Below are positions 1 to 5,795 of a stretch of DNA of 9,491 bases, piece after piece. Position 1 is the first letter of the stretch. Each line of letters begins with the position of its first letter. The DNA is from a bacterium (lineage in GTDB: Bacteria > Acidobacteriota > Blastocatellia > Pyrinomonadales > Pyrinomonadaceae): contig JAQSDP010000005.1 in the NCBI GenBank assembly GCA_029945985.1, positions 1 through 9,491 on the forward strand, in the 5' to 3' direction. A model generated the notes under the pieces. That model saw only the letters and a program-made list of their open reading frames with translations. It had not been told where the DNA came from and searched no databases. Position numbers and translations under genes: made by a program.

Positions 1-1
1 T

Positions 2-979
2 GCCGTTCTTGCCCCGACCGACCCGGTCCTGGCAAGCACTGTATCGGTCGGCGGCGCCGCCGATCAAGACCGGATGCGATATGGCCTATCCGGCGAGGCG
101 GGCTTCAATGATGGTGCGGCGTTTCCATTCGTCGTATTCGCGCTGATGTGGATGCAAGTGGGGCCGCCGGCGGAATGGTTCCTCGGATGGGGGCTCAGAT
201 ACCTGGTCTGGGCGGTTCCGGCGGGCCTTGCCATAGGGTTAATACTCGGCAAGGGATTGGGGCGAGTTTCGATCTGGCTCCGCAGCCGACACGCCGACAC
301 TGAGGCTCCTAACGACTTTCTCGCTCTTGCACTGATCGGTCTCGTGTATGTAGCAGCCGAGTCGGTCGGCGCGTGGGGATTCTTGTCCGTGTTCGCCGCC
401 GGGCTTGGATTCAGACGAGCAGAGATCCAGGTGACAGAAGAGAACCCGCATCCGGATGCGGATATGAATGGCGAGTCGAGAGGTAAAGACGCAGCCGTCC
501 ATCCTCCTGCCGAAGACCTCCTTCATGGAAAGATCGAGGACGAAGATATGCGTCACCCGGCGACAGCGAGCGGCGTGGTCGTTTCCGAGATCATCTCGTT
601 CGGCCACACCGCAGAGCGCCTGCTAGAGGTGATGATGGTCGTGCTCGTCGGAGTGTGCGTCGGTGTCTATTGGGATTGGCGAGCGATCCCGCTCGCGCTT
701 GCGTTGTTCTTCGTTTTGCGGCCGCTCGCGGTCTACCTTTGCCTTATCCGCACGCCGACCGGCCGCTACCAGAGATCGATGATGGCTTGGTTCGGCATCC
801 GCGGCATCGGCAGCCTCTATTACCTTGCTTACTCACTTAGCCACGGTCTCAAAGACAATGCGGCCGATCTCGTCGGGCTGACATTTTCCATCGTCGCGCT
901 CAGCATAGTCGTACACGGCATCTCAGGCCAACCGCTGCTGAACCTTTACGAAAGGCGGCTAGAGAAAAGCAAGGGATAG
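2..979 (+). CDS. Cation:proton antiporter, CPA1/NhaP type (5' end outside window)
   Basis: This is the C-terminal 325 residues of an inner-membrane antiporter that exchanges Na+ or K+ for H+. The frame is already open at base 2 and encodes AVLAPTDPVLAS, the TDP-containing unwound helix of CPA1 antiporters, so the ATG at 74 is internal and the true start lies left of the window. Next comes SGEAGFNDGAAFPF, visible residues 30-43. Its E32, N36 and D37 match the E-x3-N-D ion-binding pattern of NhaP proteins. Several hydrophobic segments follow, interrupted by an acidic and polar cytoplasmic stretch of about 60 residues (roughly bases 415-600). The late helix WFGIRGIGSLYYL carries the conserved Arg (codon 800-802). 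The stop is TAG at 977-979. rsmG follows after 33 bp on the same strand, so the two may be co-transcribed. Family assignment is firm; the transported ion cannot be read from the sequence. Confidence 0.9.
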   Translation, partial: AVLAPTDPVLASTVSVGGAADQDRMRYGLSGEAGFNDGAAFPFVVFALMWMQVGPPAEWFLGWGLRYLVWAVPAGLAIGLILGKGLGRVSIWLRSRHADTEAPNDFLALALIGLVYVAAESVGAWGFLSVFAAGLGFRRAEIQVTEENPHPDADMNGESRGKDAAVHPPAEDLLHGKIEDEDMRHPATASGVVVSEIISFGHTAERLLEVMMVVLVGVCVGVYWDWRAIPLALALFFVLRPLAVYLCLIRTPTGRYQRSMMAWFGIRGIGSLYYLAYSLSHGLKDNAADLVGLTFSIVALSIVVHGISGQPLLNLYERRLEKSKG

Positions 980-1012
980 AGTTCTTTAAGATTCAGGAAA
1001 GTCGATCTGTAA

Positions 1013-1639
1013 ATGTCATCAACACCTAGAGAAGAATTCATCTCATCGATCAAAACACATCAGGCGGCGTTCGGCCTTGATCTCGGGGCAAGCGTCATCG
1101 AAGGCCTCGCCGATCATTTCGACCTCGTGACCGAACACAATCCGCTGCTCCACCTCACGGGGCCTTCGACGCCCGAGGAATTCGCGATCCGCCACGTGCT
1201 CGAATCGCTGACACTGCTAGAGTTTCTCCCCGAACGATCACGTCTTGTGGACATCGGCAGCGGGGCCGGGTTTCCGCCGATCCCGTGCCTGATCGTGCGC
1301 GGCGATCTGAAAACGCATCTCATCGAATCCAAAGAAAAAAAAGCAAGCTTCCTTAGAACCGCTATCGAAAGATTAGGACTCGTCGAGCGCGCGACCGTCA
1401 TCAAGAACCAATTCTCGGAAACTCCGCGGCCCAACATTACGCATGTGACCTGCCGCGCACTTGATCGCTTCACCCAGCATTTGCCAAAGCTAGCTAAATG
1501 GTCGGGAAACAAAACGATGCTTTTTTTCGGCGGCCCTTCACTTCGCGATGTGATCAAACTGCAGAAGCTAACTTTCGAAGAGCGTCTGATACCGATGTCG
1601 GAGCAGAGATATTTGTTCGTTGTTAATAGGTCTAGCTAG
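1013..1639 (+). CDS. rsmG: 16S rRNA (guanine-N7)-methyltransferase RsmG (GidB)
   Basis: A 208-residue SAM-dependent methyltransferase that in characterised bacteria makes m7G527 in the 530 loop of 16S rRNA; loss gives low-level streptomycin resistance. Family landmarks in order: RHVLES (60-65), the usual R-H-x-x-[DE]-S helix before the SAM fold; the SAM-binding loop DIGSGAGFP (80-88); ESKEKKASFL (105-114), the usual E-S-x-x-K-K element; and CRAL (147-150), equivalent to the conserved R-A-[LV] motif. The length is typical. Two positions differ from the E. coli and Bacillus pattern: the WN-x-x-x-NLT stretch reads EHNPLLHLTG, and the usual KG after the late strand reads GG (FFGGP). Both look like lineage variation rather than decay, because the rest is intact. 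The ATG at 1013 is preceded by AGGAAA at 995-1000, a spaced but plausible ribosome site. The gene sits alone, away from trmE/mnmG/parA, with an antiporter upstream. Confidence 0.93.
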   Translation: MSSTPREEFISSIKTHQAAFGLDLGASVIEGLADHFDLVTEHNPLLHLTGPSTPEEFAIRHVLESLTLLEFLPERSRLVDIGSGAGFPPIPCLIVRGDLKTHLIESKEKKASFLRTAIERLGLVERATVIKNQFSETPRPNITHVTCRALDRFTQHLPKLAKWSGNKTMLFFGGPSLRDVIKLQKLTFEERLIPMSEQRYLFVVNRSS

Positions 1640-1640
1640 A

Positions 1641-3041
1641 TCATCTTGCCAGCCGAGTCTCAAGATTGTATTCACGCAGTCTACGATAGAGAGTTGACGG
1701 CGAGATGCCGAGCAGTTCGGCGGTCTTGCCGCGGTGCCAGCCGGTCTTTTCGAGAGCGCCAAGTATCTGCTGTCGCTCGGAGTCGCGCAGGTTTGTCGGC
1801 GACACATTCTGAAACGTTGTTGGGTGGCTTTGCGGTACACCGTTGTAGCTGACGGAAACCTGCGGGCGTTCGGTTCGGTAGACGACTTCGGGAGGCAACT
1901 CCTTTGTCGTTATCCGTCCGTTGTCGGAAAGCAGCACGGCGCGTTCCAAACAGTTGCGAAGCTGACGAACATTCCCCGTCCACGAAAATCCCCGAAGTGC
2001 TTCGAGCACCTGGGTCGAGAGTTGCAGTGTGGAGCCATTCCCGAATTTCTGCAGCAGGTGACGAGCAAGCGGCTCGATGTCTTCGCGGCGTTCCCTAAGA
2101 GGGGAGATGCCGATCTCGAAACTGTTAATTCGGTACAAGAGATCTGCGCGGAACACGCCGTCGTAGACGGCCCGCTCGGTGTCACGGTTGGTCGCGGCGA
2201 TCAGGCGAACGTCCACATCCACCTTCTTGACACCACCGACACGAAAGAAGCTCCGAGTCTCGAGTGCCCGCAGCAGTTTCGACTGAAGCTGCGACGGCAT
2301 CTCCATCACTTCGTCCAGGAATAGTGTTCCGCCGTCAGCAAGTTCAAAGAGTCCGAGCTTGCGAGTCCTAGCGCCCGAGAATGCGCCCGCCTCGTGGCCA
2401 AAGAGTTCCGATTCCAGAAGCGTATCCTGCAACGCAGCACAGTTGAGATCGATGAACGGCTTGTCCCGACGCGGACTCAGCCGGTGGATCGCCTGTGCCA
2501 CGAGTTCCTTGCCGGTACCTGATTCCCCGGTGATAAGAACCGACGTCTCTGAGGGAGCCACGCGTCGAACCAGCCGAAGAACTTCCTTCATCTGCGCCGA
2601 TTCTGCGATGATCTCCGGAAGAGCGCCATTCACGCGTTCGATCTGTGCGCGCAGCCGCTGGTTATCTACGCGCAGCCGATATTTCTCAGCCGCAGCAGTA
2701 ACTAGCGCCGAAAGCTCCGCGATCCGATATGGCTTGGTCAGGTAGTCATACGCGCCGAGCTTCATTGCTTCGATCGCCGTCTCCACCGTGCCTTGCCCTG
2801 TGAGCATGATCACCTCGGGCGGATTCGGGCTGCGCTCCCGCATCCGGCGCAGCAGGTCCATGCCGTCGAGCCGCGGCATATTGATGTCGCAAAGAAGAAC
2901 GTCGAAATCCTCTGACTCGAGTTGCGCCCAAGCCTCTTCTCCGTCCTCTGCCGTTCCGACCGAGTGGCCTTGTCGTGAGAGTTCTTTTTGAACGACGAGA
3001 CGAAGATTTTTTTCGTCATCGACTACGAGTAGTTTTGCCAT
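1641..3041 (-). CDS. Sigma54-dependent response regulator, NtrC family (receiver-AAA+-Fis HTH)
   Basis: A 466-residue cytoplasmic transcription activator. The receiver domain (about 3-118) has the acidic pocket D8-D9, phosphoacceptor D52, T81 and K103. The AAA+ domain (about 142-375) shows Walker A GESGTGKE (172-179), Walker B GGTLFLDE (237-244), the sensor I region AATNR (282-286), arginines in FRADLLYR (297-304) and sensor II WTGNVRQL. A Fis-type helix-turn-helix ends the protein (about 418-462, GKTAELLGISPSTLYRRL). In this family, phosphorylation drives ring assembly, ATP hydrolysis and remodelling of sigma54-RNA polymerase. The sigma54-contact loop reads GAFSGA (219-224) instead of GAFTGA. 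The segment after Walker B reads VMEMP where IGEMP is usual. The kinase gene lies 51 bp upstream on the same strand and is the likely partner. The ATG at 3039-3041 opens directly into the receiver; I see no good Shine-Dalgarno in front of it. Confidence 0.93.
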   Translation of the reverse strand: MAKLLVVDDEKNLRLVVQKELSRQGHSVGTAEDGEEAWAQLESEDFDVLLCDINMPRLDGMDLLRRMRERSPNPPEVIMLTGQGTVETAIEAMKLGAYDYLTKPYRIAELSALVTAAAEKYRLRVDNQRLRAQIERVNGALPEIIAESAQMKEVLRLVRRVAPSETSVLITGESGTGKELVAQAIHRLSPRRDKPFIDLNCAALQDTLLESELFGHEAGAFSGARTRKLGLFELADGGTLFLDEVMEMPSQLQSKLLRALETRSFFRVGGVKKVDVDVRLIAATNRDTERAVYDGVFRADLLYRINSFEIGISPLRERREDIEPLARHLLQKFGNGSTLQLSTQVLEALRGFSWTGNVRQLRNCLERAVLLSDNGRITTKELPPEVVYRTERPQVSVSYNGVPQSHPTTFQNVSPTNLRDSERQQILGALEKTGWHRGKTAELLGISPSTLYRRLREYNLETRLAR

Positions 3042-3092
3042 AGGTAATTGGGAGAAGTAGCGTTGTTTTGTCCGACGGATGGAGCCTTGGGA

Positions 3093-4745
3093 TCAGCTCG
3101 CGTCCGAAACGGGCAGGAGAATTGTGAACGTCGTGCCCTTGCTAACGCTCGAACGGACGCTTAATCGGCCCGCGTGATCAGTGATTATGCCGTAGCAGAC
3201 GGCGAGTCCAAGGCCTGTTCCCTTCCCGACTTCTTTCGTCGTAAAGAAAGGCTCGAATATCTTGGATAGGTCCTCGGCGGGAATGCCGAAACCCGTATCC
3301 TTGATCTCGATCGCGATGCTTTTGTGCTGCGCGGCCGTCCGGAGTGTGAGGGTTCCACCGTTCGGCATCGCGTCGATCGCGTTAGTGGCTAGGGCAATGA
3401 CGGCCTGCTGGATCTGGCCGCTATCGGCATTCACCTCCGGCAGATCGTCGGCAAGTTCGAGCACGATGCCGACCCGCTCACCGCGTTTCTGGTGAGAGAT
3501 GAGATTCGCCGAAGATCGAAGGATCTCGTTAACATCGATGGGGTGTCTGTCCCCGGTCCGGCTGCGGCTGAAATCAAGCAAGCCGGTCGTGATCGATTTG
3601 CACCGGAACGCCTCGCTCTTGATGAGTCCGAGATATTCGTCCAGGTCTTCTTTTCCTTCGACGCCGTCGAAGGCACCTTCGCCAGCCCTCTGTTCCAAGG
3701 CTTCAGCGCATGCCGAGATGGTCGCCAGAGGATTGTTGATCTCATGGACGACCCCAGCCGCAAGTCGCCCGACTGCTGCGAGCTTGTCAGCCCGCGAGAC
3801 GGCGTGGACCGCTTCGACCCGCATCGTGACGTCTTCGCCGACAGTGATGACGTGTGTGACCTCGCCCGTCGTCGTATCTTTCATCGGCACCTTGCTCACC
3901 ATCCAATGTTTGGTAGAGCCGTCCTCAGCGGTCGTCTGCTGTTCAATGCGCTCGATCCGGCCCGTGCGGAAGGCCCGTTCAAATTCCTTTTTGACTCGTC
4001 CCTCGGGATATCGTGCGAGTACCTCGAACACATTCCGACCGATAGCCGAATCGCGCGGAATTCCTTGCAGCCCGATCTCGCGATGGCGATTCCATGTGAC
4101 GATCCGAAACTCACGATCCACGACGTAGAGTGAGACGGGCAGCGCGTCGAGGACTGCTTCGGTAAACTTGCGGTGCTCTTCCTTGGCCTGCGTCACAGAA
4201 TTGTTAATCGCGGCTTCATAGTGTGCTGAAAGGTTCACACTCATTGCGGCCATCTGCGTTGCTGCGTCGATCAGACTGCCGCGAGAATCGGTGAACGAAT
4301 CCCTGGTTAAAAAACCGACAATGATGGCACCCTTGATCTCGCCGTTGATGTGCAGCGGTGAAATGTATTCGGCGCTGTGGATACTTCCGGTAAGAAGAAA
4401 ATTATCCCTGACCTCTTCAAGATATCCGACCTGCGGAGGAAGGAGGTCGATCCATTTTTCGAATCGGGCCCTGTCAATAAACTCGGACACGATCTCCCCC
4501 TTCGAGTCGAAAGCACAGCTCACGACTCCGATATTCTCGAGCTCGGCCACAAACGCACACAGCTCCGCCCCGACACCGTTCTGGATCGCATCCGCCACGC
4601 GGCAGGCGACCTTTTTCGGGTGTACCATAAAGAGGAGACTTCGCCCGAGATCCGAAATAAATCTCAGATCTGAACCCGCGTTCACCGCATCTAACGGGAC
4701 ACGCAAAGGCCTGATTTGTGGTTTCACTACAGAGGGGATCGACAT
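3093..4745 (-). CDS. Soluble PAS-domain sensor histidine kinase (NtrB-like)
   Basis: A 550-residue kinase with no visible membrane segments, hence probably cytoplasmic. From the ATG at 4743-4745: residues about 25-175 form a GAF-like sensory region (a divergent call); about 190-315 contain a PAS domain (VLDALPVSLYVVDREFRIVTWN, split here as VLDALPVSL and YVVDREFRIVTWN) ending in the PAC-like VGEDVTMR; the HisKA H-box AAGVVHEINNPL follows with phosphorylatable H334. The ATPase domain has an N-box (LATNAIDAM, N455), G1 DTGFGIP (D483) and G2 KGTGLGLA. The EINNPL H-box is typical of NtrB-like partners of sigma54 activators, and the next gene is such an activator. The frame stays open upstream to a TTG at 4878-4880, but that TTG is the first base triplet of a consensus -35 box, so I chose the ATG at 4745. 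The signal detected is unknown. Confidence in kinase function is high and in the start moderate. Confidence 0.93.
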   Translation of the reverse strand: MSIPSVVKPQIRPLRVPLDAVNAGSDLRFISDLGRSLLFMVHPKKVACRVADAIQNGVGAELCAFVAELENIGVVSCAFDSKGEIVSEFIDRARFEKWIDLLPPQVGYLEEVRDNFLLTGSIHSAEYISPLHINGEIKGAIIVGFLTRDSFTDSRGSLIDAATQMAAMSVNLSAHYEAAINNSVTQAKEEHRKFTEAVLDALPVSLYVVDREFRIVTWNRHREIGLQGIPRDSAIGRNVFEVLARYPEGRVKKEFERAFRTGRIERIEQQTTAEDGSTKHWMVSKVPMKDTTTGEVTHVITVGEDVTMRVEAVHAVSRADKLAAVGRLAAGVVHEINNPLATISACAEALEQRAGEGAFDGVEGKEDLDEYLGLIKSEAFRCKSITTGLLDFSRSRTGDRHPIDVNEILRSSANLISHQKRGERVGIVLELADDLPEVNADSGQIQQAVIALATNAIDAMPNGGTLTLRTAAQHKSIAIEIKDTGFGIPAEDLSKIFEPFFTTKEVGKGTGLGLAVCYGIITDHAGRLSVRSSVSKGTTFTILLPVSDAS

Positions 4746-4827
4746 TGGAACTTGGCGAACCTGCTTAAAAGTTAGTTCTGTGAGCGGGTAAAGAAGGTGG
4801 TGAGGCTTGGGGACAGTACAAGCAGAA

Positions 4828-4845
4828 GGAAGCTCCCGAACTTCC
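4828..4845 (-). promoter_or_regulatory. 18-bp dyad at the predicted 5' end of the kinase/regulator mRNA
   Basis: The top strand reads GGAAGcTCccGAaCTTCC, an imperfect palindrome. On the minus strand its first G is at 4845, seven bases past the end of the predicted -10 box, exactly where transcription should start. As RNA it can fold into a 7-bp stem including one U-G pair, with a 4-base loop, at the very 5' end of the message. It could protect the message from 5'-end decay. As DNA it could be an operator, for example for the Fis-type domain of the regulator encoded downstream. The dyad is visible; both roles are inference. Confidence 0.5.
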
Positions 4846-4851
4846 ACAGTG

Positions 4852-4880
4852 ATTAAAACGTATTTTACATTGTTTGTCAA
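4852..4880 (-). promoter_or_regulatory. Housekeeping (sigma70-type) promoter of the kinase/regulator operon
   Basis: Reading the minus strand, a perfect -35 box TTGACA (4880-4875) is followed by a 17-base spacer and TTTAAT (4857-4852), which matches TATAAT at five of six positions. The predicted start is the G at about 4845, leaving a leader of about 100 nt before the kinase ATG at 4745. This places the two-component operon under housekeeping transcription rather than sigma54 control. It also argues against translation starting at the TTG at 4880. Confidence 0.75.
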
Positions 4881-4914
4881 TCAAATTTGCCTTCCCATGT
4901 GAAGATGAAAAGGC

Positions 4915-4943
4915 TTGACGAATGCGAGTTGAGACAGCAAGAT
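4915..4943 (+). promoter_or_regulatory. Possible promoter of the SurA-N-like gene
   Basis: TTGACG (4915-4920, five of six to TTGACA) is followed after 17 bases by CAAGAT (4938-4943). That matches only three of six -10 positions but keeps the critical A2, A5 and T6. Transcription would start near 4950, giving a short leader before the ATG at 4968. This is weak evidence taken alone; it favours that ATG over the in-frame upstream starts. Confidence 0.25.
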
Positions 4944-4967
4944 AGGCTCTATAAGGCTTTGTTTCTG

Positions 4968-5657
4968 ATGCGTTTAGGAGGATTATCGGTCGGTGTTCTG
5001 GTGACGCTGCTCTGGCTAGCAGTTGGCTTGGTCGATGCCCAGGTGGTCGTCGACAGGACTATTGCGACGGTGAGCGACGGCGTTCGCACGGAACTTATCA
5101 CTCGATCGGACCTTTTGTGGCAATTAGCGCTTCAGCCCGGAACACCGCTCAACCCGCCCCTCGAAGAAGACCTGCGTCAGGCACTGCAGACACAGATAAA
5201 TCAACGGATATTTGCACTTGAGGCGCAGCGGCTGCCCCGGGCCGCTCCTTCTGACGAGGAGATAGCAGCTAAGATCACCGATATTCTGAAATTTTTCCCG
5301 TCAACAGCGGAGTTTGAAACCCGGTTGAAAACTGTCGGTTTCTCGTCAGTTAAAGACGACAATTTCGAGAACATCATCGGCCAGCGCGTCGCGATCGAGA
5401 AGTATCTCGATTTCCGCTTCCGGTCGTTTGTCGTCGTGACGGCAGAAGACGAGGCGGCGTATTACCGCGATAAGTGGGTGCCCGAATTTCGCCGGATCAA
5501 TCCTACAGTGATCATCCCGACGCTCGAACAAACTCAGCCCAAAGTGAACGCCGCCGTCGTCGAGGAACGCGTCGCCGCCGCTATCGAGACGTTCATCGAA
5601 GAGGCGAAACGCCGGGTGCAAATAGTCATTATCGCGGAGCCTACCGGATCAGCTTGA
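4968..5657 (+). CDS. Exported SurA-N-terminal-like protein, no PPIase domain
   Basis: A 229-residue protein with a clear signal peptide: M-R, a hydrophobic stretch to about residue 21, then the cleavage context VDA-Q near 24/25. The mature part opens with VVVDRTIATVSDG, close to the V-D-R-I-x-A-V-V-N-D pattern that begins SurA-type periplasmic chaperones. A predicted helical region follows, including ITRSDLLWQL, a Q-rich helix ending FALEAQRL, and SDEEIAAKI. A later segment VTAEDEAAYYRDKW resembles the SurA helix preceding the rotamase domain. The chain ends about 60 residues after it, so no peptidyl-prolyl isomerase domain is present. It may be an outer-membrane or periplasmic chaperone-like protein; function is not established. 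In-frame starts at 4905 (ATG) and 4887 (TTG) exist but would add a long polar N-terminus ahead of the signal peptide. It is divergent from the kinase operon. The stop TGA (5655-5657) lies inside the -35 box of the tRNA promoter. Confidence 0.75.
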   Translation: MRLGGLSVGVLVTLLWLAVGLVDAQVVVDRTIATVSDGVRTELITRSDLLWQLALQPGTPLNPPLEEDLRQALQTQINQRIFALEAQRLPRAAPSDEEIAAKITDILKFFPSTAEFETRLKTVGFSSVKDDNFENIIGQRVAIEKYLDFRFRSFVVVTAEDEAAYYRDKWVPEFRRINPTVIIPTLEQTQPKVNAAVVEERVAAAIETFIEEAKRRVQIVIIAEPTGSA

Positions 5658-5682
5658 CGCTCATCAACGCATTTTCTATTAT
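5654..5682 (+). promoter_or_regulatory. Promoter of tRNA-Leu(CAA)
   Basis: TTGACG (5654-5659) and TATTAT (5677-5682) each match the sigma70 consensus at five of six positions and are separated by exactly 17 bases. Transcription would start at about 5689, a few bases before the mature tRNA 5' end at 5695. The -35 box contains the TGA stop codon of the upstream gene. Confidence 0.75.
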
Positions 5683-5694
5683 TTGAGATTCCAC

Positions 5695-5781
5695 GCCGGA
5701 GTGGCGAAATTGGTATACGCACCAGACTCAAAATCTGGCGGGAGCAATCCCATGTCGGTTCGAGTCCGACCTCCGGCACCA
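5695..5781 (+). tRNA. tRNA-Leu(CAA), with encoded CCA
   Basis: The acceptor arms GCCGGAG (5695-5701) and CTCCGGC (5771-5777) pair perfectly. They are followed by discriminator A (5778), as expected for leucine tRNA, and a genome-encoded CCA (5779-5781). The anticodon stem CCAGA/TCTGG encloses the loop CTCAAAA, which gives anticodon CAA and decodes UUG. The variable region is a long class II arm (GGGAGCAATCCC), diagnostic of Leu/Ser/Tyr tRNAs. The T arm is GTCGG-TTCGAGT-CCGAC. All parts are intact. The DASS transporter gene converges on it, its stop lying 14 bp beyond the CCA; no separate terminator is evident between them. Confidence 0.97.
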
Positions 5782-5795
5782 TTCCAACCTCGATT

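Noticed and set aside
74..76. ATG at 74 as the true start of the antiporter
   Set aside because: The frame is open from base 2 and the residues before it are the conserved TDP helix, so the gene begins left of the window.
3492..4133. Two long plus-strand frames (about 210 codons each) opposite the kinase gene
   Set aside because: They are antisense to intact PAS and HisKA domains and have no family features; their length follows from the base composition of the real gene.
4746..4880. Kinase start at the TTG at 4880 (45-residue N-terminal extension)
   Set aside because: The TTG is part of a perfect -35 box with a 17-base spacer and a good -10, so it should lie upstream of the transcript. The extension also shows no domain features.
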